The notes beneath the pieces are model-generated. The model had not been told where the DNA came from. It did not search any database and was given only the letters and a program-made list of their open reading frames with translations. Positions 16,267-25,286 of a stretch of DNA of 43,747 nucleotides are shown piece after piece. Location: contig PHCB01000026.1 of NCBI GenBank assembly GCA_002842095.1, forward strand, positions 1 to 43,747. The letters are read 5' to 3'. The stretch comes from a candidate division BRC1 bacterium HGW-BRC1-1. Lineage in GTDB: Bacteria; Sumerlaeota; Sumerlaeia; Sumerlaeales; Sumerlaeaceae. The stretch's first letter is position 1; each line of letters begins with the position of its first letter. The position numbers and the translations under genes were made by a program.

Positions 16267-17670
16267 CTACCTCCGCGTGGCGAGGGTCAGGTCGGGAAAG
16301 TCTTCGAAGGGCTTGATCAGGTTTTCGATCATGCTGGTCTCAGCGTCGGTGAACAACCCGTTTCCCTGATCGCGTCGGTCGATGTAAAGAATGGCGATCA
16401 CTTCTCCGTCGGCCTGAATGGGCACGGCGGCTGCCGCATCGATGCGGTTCATGATCATGCTGCCCGTCGCCTCCTGGCCTGCGGGGCCGGATGCGTGGGT
16501 TACAATGGTGCGCCGACGCAGAGCGTCCATTACGACAGTGGTGGAGATGGGCATTCCCTCGCCGTCACCCCAGGTCAGCTTGTCGCCGGCCTGCACGTGC
16601 ATGGCCAGCGAGTCGCCGCCGGGCATTTTCGTGAGAATACACACCGCAGAGGCCCGCATGACCGGGATGATTTCGTTCAGCAGAGCCTCGCTGTTTTTCA
16701 GGCAACGCGAGGCATTGGCTCCAACCAGAGCGCGGTACATGCGTGCCTTTGCCTCGGCTGCATCACGGGCCAGCAGAGCATTGGATTCTATGCCGGATGC
16801 TTTACGCGGTGCGGCGGCGGCAGGTGGTGGCGGCGGAGGAGCAACGCGGGGTGGAACATTCATACTGGGGTGAGGTGCCGTCGGTGTATCGTCGATCGAT
16901 TTGGGGGGTTGCGCAGTGGGCGGCGGAGGAAACGACGAAGGCGCACTGGGGCGCGGTGCTGCCTCCACGGGAGGAATCATGCCCAGGGGCTCATCCGGAT
17001 CGGCTGCCCGTGGTGCTCTCGCCGGAGCGGCTTTGCCCTTTGAACCGGATTTTCCCAACGTACCATAAAACTCTTCAAAGGCGGCTTCGAATCCCGGGCG
17101 GATAATTTCAGTGGTGAACCGGTCAACTTTGTTTTCGAGAGCTTCGACAATCTTCGGCAGCCAATGGAGCAGCCGGTTGCCCTCTTTGTTCATCTTAACG
17201 TTCGTGGTGGAGATGGTATGCTGCACACGTTCGGAGAACATGAGCGTCATGGCGCGCATGACCGCACTCAGCGTGAGGATCTTCGCGGTGAGGTTGGGGG
17301 CCAGTTCCTTGTCGCTGTCGTCGACGAGTTTGTAACCTTCGCTCTTCAGTTCGCGGGCCACGGATCGGATCATCTCTTCGGCGGGGATAATCTCAACCTC
17401 GGCCAGACCGGTGTAGGTTTTGTCGAGCTTGAGAGTGTCGACGATGAAGCCGTTGCGGTCGAAGAAACCACGGATGACATTTTCTTCCTCGGCGGCCAGC
17501 AGGTTTGTGCCGAAGGCCATCATGGTAACTTCGCCCATGTCCTGCAGTTCGGCGAAGAACAGGCCGTCCTGCACGATGAACTTACCCTCTGCCTCTGCGG
17601 TGCGAAGGTCTGTTTGAAGGTCTTTGATCTTGCGGCGAAGGCGCCAGGAGCGTTTATCGAACCAGCCCAT
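16267..17670 (-). CDS. GAF-domain protein with proline-rich linker, function unknown
   Basis: A 467-residue cytoplasmic protein that I do not recognise as a named family. Residues 1 to about 210 are charged and mostly helical, with a strand-rich stretch around EAEGKFIVQDGLFFAELQDMGEV. Residues 215-300 are a Pro/Ala-rich linker with runs of six prolines. Residues 310-455 form a GAF domain: SRCLKNSEALLNEIIPVMRASAVCIL, then GEGMPISTTVVMDAL, AAAAVPIQADGEVIAILYIDRR and a final helix FTDAETSMIENLIKPF. GAF domains bind cyclic nucleotides, haem or other small ligands, or mediate dimerisation. No output domain is attached, so it may regulate a partner. The spacing of LYIDRRD and the start of the domain resemble adventurous-motility or FhlA-type GAFs, but this is only a resemblance. 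Its 5' leader is AT-rich. Confidence 0.6.
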   Translation of the reverse strand: MGWFDKRSWRLRRKIKDLQTDLRTAEAEGKFIVQDGLFFAELQDMGEVTMMAFGTNLLAAEEENVIRGFFDRNGFIVDTLKLDKTYTGLAEVEIIPAEEMIRSVARELKSEGYKLVDDSDKELAPNLTAKILTLSAVMRAMTLMFSERVQHTISTTNVKMNKEGNRLLHWLPKIVEALENKVDRFTTEIIRPGFEAAFEEFYGTLGKSGSKGKAAPARAPRAADPDEPLGMIPPVEAAPRPSAPSSFPPPPTAQPPKSIDDTPTAPHPSMNVPPRVAPPPPPPAAAAPRKASGIESNALLARDAAEAKARMYRALVGANASRCLKNSEALLNEIIPVMRASAVCILTKMPGGDSLAMHVQAGDKLTWGDGEGMPISTTVVMDALRRRTIVTHASGPAGQEATGSMIMNRIDAAAAVPIQADGEVIAILYIDRRDQGNGLFTDAETSMIENLIKPFEDFPDLTLATRR

Positions 17671-17780
17671 GAGTTACTTACTTCCCTTTATGTCGTGATT
17701 AAGCCTGTTTATATTATCAAATTAGACAGGGGTGGCACGGAAAAGGGAAGAGAAATGGTAATTTTCCAGTGTTCAGTGCG

Positions 17781-18419
17781 CTAACCCTGTGGGTGCGGGC
17801 AGTGAATGAGACGTTTTTCCGTGAGAAGTGCGTGAACGGGGCGATCCCACGGGTCTATGGGGATCATATCCACAACCTGCCATTCGTAAGCGAGGCCGAG
17901 GATGTGCGCGTCGGGTCGGGCCTGGGAGAGTAGCCAGTCAAAATATCCGCCGCCGAAACCCACCCGATAGCCCCGCGGGTCCCAGACGATGCCGGGAACG
18001 ATGAACAGGTCGATGTCGGAGAGGTCGAGGGCCGAGGTGATGTCGGGTGTGACCGAGCGGGGAGGGAGCGCACCCGACAGGGCGGGGTCGCCGCGATAGA
18101 CGAAGTGGACCGCTTCGTGAATTTCGGAAGCTTGGTCAACGGGGGGGGCGATGACGCTTACGCCCTGATCGAGAAGCGCGTTGATAACCGGGCAGGTGTC
18201 CACTTCATTTTGGATGGTGATGTAAGAGAAAATCGTTCGGGCGTTTTGCAGAGCCGGAAGCAGGAGGAGTTTCCGGGTAATGGCATCGTTGGCGGGGGAA
18301 AGGTCGCTGGCAGTCAGCGCCCGTCTATGTCTTTTAAACACAGTGCGCAGAGAGGCCTTGTCGCGTTGGGCGGGCGGTGGAATTTCCAGGTGAGGACTAT
18401 GGCTGGCGGCGTCTGGCAT
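17781..18419 (-). CDS. 5-formyltetrahydrofolate cyclo-ligase
   Basis: A 212-residue protein of the 5-FCL (MTHFS/YgfA) family, which uses ATP to convert 5-formyl-THF into 5,10-methenyl-THF. The Lys/Arg-rich N-terminal start (KASLRTVFKRHRRAL), the substrate strand IFSYITIQNEVDT and the nucleotide-binding GFGGGYFDWLL are present. VPGIVWDPRGYRVGFG is the family fingerprint. I start at ATG 18419; codons upstream of it to 18551 are open but carry no family similarity. With the thyX-type gene in the same window it feeds one-carbon folate chemistry, though the two are not neighbours. 6S RNA genes lie next to this gene in some proteobacteria; I see no 6S-like fold here. Confidence 0.88.
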   Translation of the reverse strand: MPDAASHSPHLEIPPPAQRDKASLRTVFKRHRRALTASDLSPANDAITRKLLLLPALQNARTIFSYITIQNEVDTCPVINALLDQGVSVIAPPVDQASEIHEAVHFVYRGDPALSGALPPRSVTPDITSALDLSDIDLFIVPGIVWDPRGYRVGFGGGYFDWLLSQARPDAHILGLAYEWQVVDMIPIDPWDRPVHALLTEKRLIHCPHPQG

Positions 18420-18589
18420 GTCGGTTTTACAGAGATAATGGCTCCGTTGATGGGCCGCGTCAACAATGGAAAAAGAGATTGCGCGCCGAACATGGTTGAG
18501 AGGGGCTGGTAAAAGAATCGTTAAACCTTCCATCACGACGTTTTTCGTCAACCTGACATATCCTTATTTTGTAAGAGGACCTTACTTTT

Positions 18590-20974
18590 ATGTTCCGTTT
18601 ATTTTCATCCGATACATTGCGCGTTGCTTTAGCCACGGGGGCTATCCTGGCGGGGGCTGTGGTCGCGCAGGCGGGGGCGCCGGTCAGTTATTACAATACG
18701 GCAAACACGGCATCGGGGGCCACGCTGCGCAGTTCGCTGAACGACATTATTTCGGCGGGCTTTTCGCGGGTGGGATACAGCAGTGCCGAGGTGGCCCTGA
18801 ATGTGATCGATGAAGACCCGGCTAATGCCTCAAATAATTTACTAATGTATGGCCGCCAGTCGCGGAACAAAAACTCGGGAACCTCGCAAGATGGCAACGC
18901 TGCCACGGGCGGATGGAACAAGGAACATTCCTGGCCGCAGAGTTCCTTCAATGAGAACGAACCCATGCGCAGCGATATCCACGCGCTGTTCCCGTGTGAC
19001 TCCGATGCCAATAATTATCGTTCCAATTATCCGTACAAGATTGTGACGAACCCCAGCTATACGGATGTTTTCGGAAATAAGGATGATAACAAGGATTTCG
19101 AACCGGCGAACATCGACAAGGGTCGCGCGGCGCGGGCAATTCTGTATATGGATGTGCGCTATGCGGGCGAGAGCGGCGAGAGGGATTTGGTTGTCATCAA
19201 CTCTGCACCTGGCGGAACGGGCGCCGGAGAGATGGCGTACCTGAGCTACCTGCTGGCCTGGCACATTGCCTATCCGCCGGATGCATGGGAGCGCGTGCGT
19301 AATCAAAAGGGTTATAACCGCCAACGCAATGCGAATCCGTTTGTGGATCACCCCGAATGGGTGGCCACGATTTTTGGCGGCACAGCCTGGGCGATGACCG
19401 ACAACGACACGCTGACCGTGACCGGGCAAAACCGAGCCCCGGTAGCGAATCAATCAGCGGGCGCGCAAGACATCCCTTTGATGACCTTGAACCTCGGGCT
19501 TGCGGCCAACCAGTTTCATGTAAACTCTGTTGCACTGGGCAAGCTGGGCACCATTGCCGACTCCGAAGTGGCGGCGGTGAAACTGTGGTGGGATGTGGAC
19601 AACGACGGCTATGCAACCACGGCCGACGTGCTGCTGGATACGCGTACGTTCTCCGGCGGCAATGCCACCTTTACGCTCTCGCACCCGTTTTACGTAGCCC
19701 CGGGCAATACCAAATTGCTGGTTACGGGTTCCCTTTCCACGAGCATCGGCGGTTCGCGCACGTTTGGCGTTCGCGCCGTGGCCAATGGCATCACTCATCA
19801 CGCCTCGGGTGGTACAGATGTTGCGCCCGCGTTCACCAATCTCGACAGCGGTCAGGTGACCATCGTCGGGGCCTACGCCAACGGCGACACTCTCAACCCC
19901 GTTACGTTTGTGGATCGCTCCACAACGAGCGCGGAGATTGGTGCACTGGATGTGCCGCTGGTCGGCATGACCCTCGCAGCCGCGACGAACGAATGGGACC
20001 TCGGCTCGGTTGACGTGACGCAGACCAGTTCGGCTGCGGATCTGGATATCGATGTTTTGAGTTTGATCGTGGACAATAATAATAATGGTAAAGTCGACAG
20101 CGGCGAGCCTCTGCTGGCTTCGACGGTGTTGAGTGGAGGTGCTGCCACTTTCAACCTGTCGCCGCCTTACCGCTTGCTGGCCGCATCGCCACGCAATCTG
20201 TTGATCACGGCAGACATTTCTGACACGGCGGTGCTGTACAACGGCATCAAACTGCGCGTGAATGCGAGTGGGATTCATTCCAGCCCGACGGGCGGCGCGG
20301 ATGTGGACCCGGCCAATGCGGCCTTTGAGAGCGCAGGCACGCTGTTTCTTCCGATAACGCCCGGTGGCGGTGATGAAGATCCGCCGACGACCTCCACGTG
20401 GACCAAGCTCCTGATTTCCGAGGTGTTCGAGGGAACGTCGGGCAACTTGAAATTCGTGGAGATTCATAACCCCACGGGCGCCGCCATCGACTTGGATTCG
20501 CCGAACGATTACATCCTCAAGAAGTTCGGAAATGGTGGAACAACAGCGACTAACATTCCGTTGGCAGGATCGGTTCCTGCCGGTGGCTATTTCGTAATTG
20601 CCAATAACTCCGCTGATTTCACCCCCGTCTTTGGCACGGTCAGCGGCGTGGTTTATAACACCAATGTTAACCATAACGGCAACGAAGAGTATCAGTTGTT
20701 TAACAACACAACCTCCTCGGTGACCGACACTTTCGGTGGTGATCGGATTGGCAATGCCGCCGACTTTGCGAAAGATATTGTGGCCATGCGCAAGCTTGAT
20801 GTGCCTGAGAACGATGGCAACTGGGGCGGCACCCAGCCGTCAGCAGACAGCGACTCTCCAAGCGGTTATTGGGCAACACGGGTCGTAACGGCGATTAACG
20901 GCAACGCAACCACGGTGGCTCTTCCGGGAGGCTTTAACGTCCCGGTCACGATGAGTGCTTTCAGCATAGATTGA
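18590..20974 (+). CDS. Secreted endonuclease I with beta-repeats and lamin-tail domain
   Basis: A 794-residue exported nuclease. Residues 1-28 are a signal peptide (VALATGAILAGAVVAQA). Residues 30-275 are an endonuclease I (EndA/NucM-type) domain with the beta-beta-alpha-metal signature WNKEHSWPQSSF and SDIHALFPCDSDANNYRSNYPY, carrying the catalytic His and metal-binding Asn/Asp. Residues 280-600 are two similar beta-rich repeats of about 150 residues. Each has a calcium-loop-like stretch (DVDNDGYATTAD in one, DNNNNGKVDSGEP in the other). Residues 620-750 are a lamin-tail (LTD) domain (LLISEVFEGTSGNLKFVEIHNPTG). The plan matches extracellular DNases that digest environmental DNA. AAGAGGA lies upstream as a ribosome site, and a strong intrinsic terminator follows. 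Confidence 0.88.
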   Translation: MFRLFSSDTLRVALATGAILAGAVVAQAGAPVSYYNTANTASGATLRSSLNDIISAGFSRVGYSSAEVALNVIDEDPANASNNLLMYGRQSRNKNSGTSQDGNAATGGWNKEHSWPQSSFNENEPMRSDIHALFPCDSDANNYRSNYPYKIVTNPSYTDVFGNKDDNKDFEPANIDKGRAARAILYMDVRYAGESGERDLVVINSAPGGTGAGEMAYLSYLLAWHIAYPPDAWERVRNQKGYNRQRNANPFVDHPEWVATIFGGTAWAMTDNDTLTVTGQNRAPVANQSAGAQDIPLMTLNLGLAANQFHVNSVALGKLGTIADSEVAAVKLWWDVDNDGYATTADVLLDTRTFSGGNATFTLSHPFYVAPGNTKLLVTGSLSTSIGGSRTFGVRAVANGITHHASGGTDVAPAFTNLDSGQVTIVGAYANGDTLNPVTFVDRSTTSAEIGALDVPLVGMTLAAATNEWDLGSVDVTQTSSAADLDIDVLSLIVDNNNNGKVDSGEPLLASTVLSGGAATFNLSPPYRLLAASPRNLLITADISDTAVLYNGIKLRVNASGIHSSPTGGADVDPANAAFESAGTLFLPITPGGGDEDPPTTSTWTKLLISEVFEGTSGNLKFVEIHNPTGAAIDLDSPNDYILKKFGNGGTTATNIPLAGSVPAGGYFVIANNSADFTPVFGTVSGVVYNTNVNHNGNEEYQLFNNTTSSVTDTFGGDRIGNAADFAKDIVAMRKLDVPENDGNWGGTQPSADSDSPSGYWATRVVTAINGNATTVALPGGFNVPVTMSAFSID

Positions 20975-21022
20975 AGAGCTCCGGTTGCGCCATAAGGCGG
21001 GGCCGTTAAAGCAAAAATAATT

Positions 21023-21064
21023 GGCGGAGGGACGATGTTGGATTCGTCTCTCCGCCGTTTTTTT
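21023..21064 (+). terminator. Rho-independent terminator of endonuclease gene
   Basis: A 13-bp stem GGCGGAGGGACGA / TCGTCTCTCCGCC (one G-T pair) with an 8-base loop is followed by GTTTTTTT. It lies 48 bases after the endonuclease stop. It is among the clearest terminators in the window. Confidence 0.93.
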
Positions 21065-21065
21065 G

Positions 21066-21101
21066 ATGGGAGTAATGGGAGATATGGGAAGAATGGGGAG
21101 G
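21066..21101 (+). repeat. 9-bp-period array, ATGGGANNN class, 4 units (copy E)
   Basis: Four exact 9-bp units: ATGGGAGTA, ATGGGAGAT, ATGGGAAGA, ATGGGGAGG. They begin one base after the terminator's T-run and end before the pfk stop codon. The class is repeated in inverse orientation on the other side of pfk at 22481-22510. Confidence 0.85.
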
Positions 21102-21129
21102 CGGGTGGCCGGTTAGACTTTTCGGCTGG

Positions 21130-22400
21130 TTATCCCATCATGCTGGCGGGTTGGCCGGTGGACATCATTACGCTTAGCCACAGGTTGCTTTCGGGGTCGA
21201 GCTGTTTGCGCTGGCCGGCCACGAGTTGCATGGGGATGTGAGTGGGCATCCCGTGCCATTCGCCCACCACCATCTCGGTTTTTCCGGCCAGGGCGGCGTG
21301 CACGGCGTTGCGGCCCAGTTGGTCGCACAGCAGGTTGTCGGTCGTGTTGGCCGGCACGCTGCGGATGATGTAGCTGGGATCGAAGTACTTGATGTTCACG
21401 GCCATATGTTCGCCGTGAAAGTACTCGTAGATGGCGTCCTTGAGAAACAGACCGATGTCGCCGTGGCGCACGTTACCCGATGCGTCGCTGGAGGGGTCTT
21501 TGCATTCGAGCAGGTTGCGCCCGGCCCCCTCGGCGATGGCTATCACGGCATGGCCACGGTTCTCGATGCGTTTTTTCAAGGTAGCGAGAAATCCCTTCTC
21601 GCCTTTCAGGCTGAAGGGCATTTCGGGGATGAGCGTGAAGTTAACCTGCTGGCTGGCCACTGTTGCGCCGGCTGCGATGAAGCCCGAGTCGCGCCCCATG
21701 AGCTTGACGATGGAGATGCCGTTGGGCACTCCACGGGCCTCGGCGTGGGCGCAGTCGAGCACCTTGCGGGCTTCGTCGATGGCCGTTGCCAGGCCGAAGG
21801 TGCGGGTGACGTAGGCGATGTCGTTGTCGATGGTTTTTGGGATGCCGATGATGGAGATGGCCATGTTGCGCCGTTCGCATTCGCGGGCGAGAAGATAGGC
21901 ACCAGTTTGGGTGCCGTCGCCGCCCACGGTGAAGAAAAGGTTGATGCGCTGGTCGCGAAGGAAATCCGCCATGACCTCGACCGACTGCTGGCCTCGGCTG
22001 GAACCGAGAATGGTGCCGCCGTCGCGGTGGGCATTGTCGAGCATGGGCATGGTAAGTTGAATGGGCTCGAACCCATTGGCGGGGGTTATTGGAAGCGCAG
22101 TTGGACGTAAATGGATCGGATGACGTCGTTCAAGCCGGGGCAGAGGCCGCCGCAGGTGACGACCGCAGCGCGGCTCTTGGCCGGGTTGAAAAAAAGCTCG
22201 GAGCGGGGTCCGGCCTTTTCGAAGGAGAGATTGCTGGCACGGGGCGGCCGGCCGGGGATGACGTCTACTTCAAAGCGGACGCGATCTTCGTCGGTTACGT
22301 AATTGGCGACAAGGTCGCCATAGATGGAACTGAGGCCCAGCGGTGAGGGGAATCTGCGAGGGCCGAGATTTTTTATGCGGGTGCCTTCAAGTGTGAGCAT
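21130..22400 (-). pseudogene. 6-phosphofructokinase, disrupted by internal deletion/frameshift
   Basis: Two reading frames together make a phosphofructokinase. The N-terminal part (22086-22400, 104 codons) has the nucleotide loop VVTCGGLCPGLNDVIRSIYVQLRFQ and then a stop. The C-terminal part, frame shifted, resumes at EPIQLTMPMLDNAHRDGGTILGSSRG and has FFTVGGDGTQTGA, IPKTIDNDI and KLMGRDSGFIAAG to a normal end. Gly in GGDGT with Lys in PKTIDND is the combination of trypanosome/spirochaete-type ATP-PFKs. Aligning by eye, about 16 residues are missing between the pieces, including the usual GFRYG motif. The frames can only be rejoined if the missing length is 1 modulo 3, such as 49 nt. Upstream there is no Shine-Dalgarno sequence. 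It is either a decayed gene or an assembly error; the rest of the sequence looks well conserved, which favours a recent event or an error. Confidence 0.8.
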
Positions 22401-22480
22401 GATGAGGATAATTTAATGGCCCAATAATACGATGACAAGCAGAAGTGGGTGGGGCGGTTGCTGTTTGGTGCAAGGTGCCT

Positions 22481-22510
22481 CATCCGTCCCATGGCTCCCA
22501 TGCCTCCCAT
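22481..22510 (-). repeat. 9-bp-period array, ATGGGANNN class, 3 units (copy F)
   Basis: Read on the minus strand: ATGGGAGGC, ATGGGAGCC, ATGGGACGG and a partial ATG. It lies in the 179-base spacer between pfk and the URO-D gene. It is inverted relative to copy E, so the two flank pfk as inverted repeats. An additional 8-bp pair TGGGGCGG/CCGCCCCA brackets the array. Confidence 0.8.
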
Positions 22511-22579
22511 TGATAATTAATTGAGAAACCCAAACGCCCGCCCCATAAGCATAACCAAACCTTCTCAGGAGCGTGAGCC

Positions 22580-23662
22580 ATGGCTGATGTTCGACCCTAC
22601 ATTACCCGCAAGCCCGATTGGAAGCGCGCGCGAACGGCGTTGCTGTGCGAGGGCGAGCCGGACCTGGTGCCGTTCATCGAACTGGGGGTGCATCCGCTGT
22701 TCAAGGGGCGCATGCTGGGGCATCCGTGCGTGACGGTGGCTGACGAAATCGAATTCTCGCACATTGCGGGCTACGACTATATTAAGGTTCAACCGGGCAT
22801 CAACATGAACCCGGCAAACATCCAGCCCGGGGGCGATGCGTCGGCACGCGAAAGCGTGGTGGCCGAGGGTGGTCCCGTGCGCCGCTGGGCAAACGAGCAC
22901 GACGGCGTGATTCAATCGTGGGCAGATTTCGATCGTTACCAATGGCCCACGCCCGAGAGTGTGAGCTACGCGCGGCTGGAGGAGGCGTGCCGCACCCTGC
23001 CGCCGGAGATGGGGCTTATCGGGCAATACGGCGACATTTACACTTTCATTTGGGAGAGCATGGGGTTCGAGACTTTTGCCATCGCGCTGTACGAAGAGCC
23101 CGAACTGGTGGCGGCGATGTTCGATCGTGTGGGGGCCGCGGTGACGAATTTATACGAGAACATGATCGACCTCGACCGGCTGTCGGCCATCTGGTACACG
23201 GACGATCTGGCGTACACCGGCGGGTTGATGATCGCCCCGGAGTTCTTCCGCGAATTGCTGTTTCCGTGGGTGCGCAAAATGGGTGCCCTGGCGCAGCGGC
23301 GCGGAATTCCGTTTTTGTATCACAGCGACGGCGTGCTGTGGGACGTGATGGAGGATTTCATCGATTGCGGCGTGACGGCGCTGCATCCCATTGAACCCAA
23401 AAGCATGGACGTGGCCGAGGTGAAAGAGCGCACCGGCGGGCGGCTGTGTGTGCTCGGCAGTGTGGAGGTGGATACGCTGTGCCGCGGTTCGCAGGAAGAT
23501 GTGCGCGAAATGGTTCGCGACCGGGTGCGCCGTGCGGCCCCCGGTGGAGGGTTCTGTCTCGGGTCGAGCAACAGCGTGCCCGAGTATGCGAATTACGACA
23601 ACTACATCGCCATGTTGGAAGAGGGCGACAGGGTGGGGCGGTATCCGCTGGGAGATTTCTAA
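22580..23662 (+). CDS. URO-D-fold protein (uroporphyrinogen decarboxylase-like, not HemE)
   Basis: A 360-residue TIM-barrel protein of the URO-D superfamily. Visible blocks are IGQYGDIYTFIWESMGFE, IWYTDDLAYTGGLMIAPEFFRELLFPWVRKM and the late FLYHSDG, LHPIEPKSMDV and GGFCLGSSNSVPEYANYDNYIAML. True HemE uses a conserved N-terminal PVWxMRQAGRY signature, which is absent. Methyltransferases of the MtaA/CmuA type use a His-x-Cys zinc site; here it is HSD, so neither activity can be assumed. Members of this branch are frequent in PVC-type and related bacteria and their substrates are unknown. AGGAG before ATG 22580 is a good ribosome site. A glycosyltransferase follows 107 bases later. Confidence 0.8.
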   Translation: MADVRPYITRKPDWKRARTALLCEGEPDLVPFIELGVHPLFKGRMLGHPCVTVADEIEFSHIAGYDYIKVQPGINMNPANIQPGGDASARESVVAEGGPVRRWANEHDGVIQSWADFDRYQWPTPESVSYARLEEACRTLPPEMGLIGQYGDIYTFIWESMGFETFAIALYEEPELVAAMFDRVGAAVTNLYENMIDLDRLSAIWYTDDLAYTGGLMIAPEFFRELLFPWVRKMGALAQRRGIPFLYHSDGVLWDVMEDFIDCGVTALHPIEPKSMDVAEVKERTGGRLCVLGSVEVDTLCRGSQEDVREMVRDRVRRAAPGGGFCLGSSNSVPEYANYDNYIAMLEEGDRVGRYPLGDF

Positions 23663-23768
23663 CGGAGGCGAAGGTTGCCGACAGGAATATCTGCGTCACA
23701 TGTTTTGAGGTTATGCGCCCCCTTAGTCCGCACTTGATCTTACCGCGCGCACCGGCCATATCACTTTC

Positions 23769-25136
23769 ATGACCATTGTGATAACAGGCTGTGGACCCAT
23801 GCCGTGTGAGCCTCAGTTTCCGGTGATGGCTCCGGGTGCGCGGACGTGGCAGATCGTACAGACTTGTGCCCGTGCGCTGGCACGGTCGGGCACCACGCCG
23901 CGCATTATTGTGGCTGCCCTCGAGCAGCAACTGCGCACCGGCGGCAACCATGCTTTTGACGTTGTTGTTCCGCTGGATGACACGCCATCCGGTCCCGTCT
24001 GCAATGTGCGCTATCTGCCGCTCACCTTCGACGACTTTCTGGCCTTTGGCACGGGCAAAGCCACCGAGGTGCCCATGTCAGACCTTCCCGATGATGTGAC
24101 CGCCGTCGTGGCCACGGCTTCTTCACAGCCTTGTGCCACAGGCGCGGCGCTGGCGCAACGCTTGGGTGTGCCCTTGTGGGTGGACTTTTTCGGCGATCCT
24201 TTTACCGAGATCCAAACCAAGGCCGCTTCGGCCCCCGACCAGCGCAGCGAAAACCAGACGCGGCTGCACCATGTGTGGAAACTTCATCTCGCGGCCATGT
24301 TGCAGGGAGATTTTTTCAGCGCCCTCAGTGAGCGCCAGCGGTTTGCGTTAATCGGGCAACTGGGCGCGGCGGGGCGTTTGAACCGTCACACCGCACCACA
24401 CGATTTTGTTGCGGCGCTTCCGTTCGGATTGTTCGCCTCGGACATCCCTGCGCGGCACGGCGCCACGCGCCTGCCGGGAACAGAATTCACCGCCATGTGG
24501 AGCGGCAGCTTCAACACATGGATGGATGTTGACGCCCTCGTTGGCGGGCTGGCGCAGGCTGTTGCCACGAACCCCCGCATACGTTTGCTGGTGGTGGGCG
24601 GAGGCATTCCGAATTATCACGATGACGCCTTCACGCGCTTTTGCGCGGGGGTGAAATCGGCGGGTGTTGCCCACGCCGTGGAGATGACCGGCTGGCAACC
24701 CCTGAGCGAGTTGCGCAATCTGTATCCGCGCTGTCAGGTGGGGATGAACGTCGATCGCGCTTCCTACGAAGCCCTCCTCGGCAGCCGCACGCGAATCGTG
24801 CAGTTTCTCGCGGAAGGCAAACCGGTGATCAGCACCGTGGTAACGGAGCTATCGCAGGAGTTGGCCGGGGCGGGCTTTGTGCTGCCGTTTGAACTGGGCA
24901 ACGCGACCAGCCTGGCCGAGGCTCTTGTGGCAGCGGCGGCTCGACAAACAGACCTGCGCGAGTTGGGCATGCAGGGACGCGAGTTTGTGATGAAGCGTTT
25001 CGGCGCCTGGCAGTTGGGCGAAAAGCTGGGAGCGTGGATTTGCGCGCCGCACTTCTCTCCCGATAAAATCAAGGGCGTTGCGGGTGGGGATGACAATCCG
25101 CTGACGACCTTCTGGCGCGACCGCGCCGGCGTTTGA
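23769..25136 (+). CDS. Glycosyltransferase, GT-B fold (GT4-like)
   Basis: A 455-residue protein with the two-domain plan of GT-B glycosyltransferases. The N-terminal part has a pocket start (GCGPMPCEPQFPVMAPGARTWQIVQTCARALA) and a strand LPDDVTAVVATASSQP. The C-terminal part has FTAMWSGSFNTWMDVDALVGGLA, LLVVGGGIP and GVKSAGVAHAVEMTGWQPLSEL. It ends with the sugar-nucleotide side LLGSRTRIVQFLAEGKPVISTVVTEL, which sits where GT4 enzymes place their donor-binding Glu. Acceptor and donor sugar are unknown. It is preceded by a URO-D gene with no obvious link and followed by an M20 peptidase after a spacer of 150 bases. Start ATG 23769 has no strong ribosome site. Confidence 0.7.
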   Translation: MTIVITGCGPMPCEPQFPVMAPGARTWQIVQTCARALARSGTTPRIIVAALEQQLRTGGNHAFDVVVPLDDTPSGPVCNVRYLPLTFDDFLAFGTGKATEVPMSDLPDDVTAVVATASSQPCATGAALAQRLGVPLWVDFFGDPFTEIQTKAASAPDQRSENQTRLHHVWKLHLAAMLQGDFFSALSERQRFALIGQLGAAGRLNRHTAPHDFVAALPFGLFASDIPARHGATRLPGTEFTAMWSGSFNTWMDVDALVGGLAQAVATNPRIRLLVVGGGIPNYHDDAFTRFCAGVKSAGVAHAVEMTGWQPLSELRNLYPRCQVGMNVDRASYEALLGSRTRIVQFLAEGKPVISTVVTELSQELAGAGFVLPFELGNATSLAEALVAAAARQTDLRELGMQGREFVMKRFGAWQLGEKLGAWICAPHFSPDKIKGVAGGDDNPLTTFWRDRAGV

Positions 25137-25286
25137 TCTTTTTGCGAACTGGATTTCCGAACGCGATGGGACCCGAATTTACGCCGCTGCAAAGTGAAAT
25201 GCCGCTTCACAAGAAAACGCTTCACAACCGGCAACCCGCGTCATTAGGTAATGAACACTATACGAGATGAAGAAACTGGAGACCCG

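Noticed and set aside
18420-18589. 6S RNA next to the 5-formyl-THF cyclo-ligase gene, as in proteobacteria
   Set aside because: No long rod-like pairing can be drawn in this spacer.
22580-23662. Naming the URO-D protein hemE
   Set aside because: The HemE substrate signature is absent, so only the fold is claimed.
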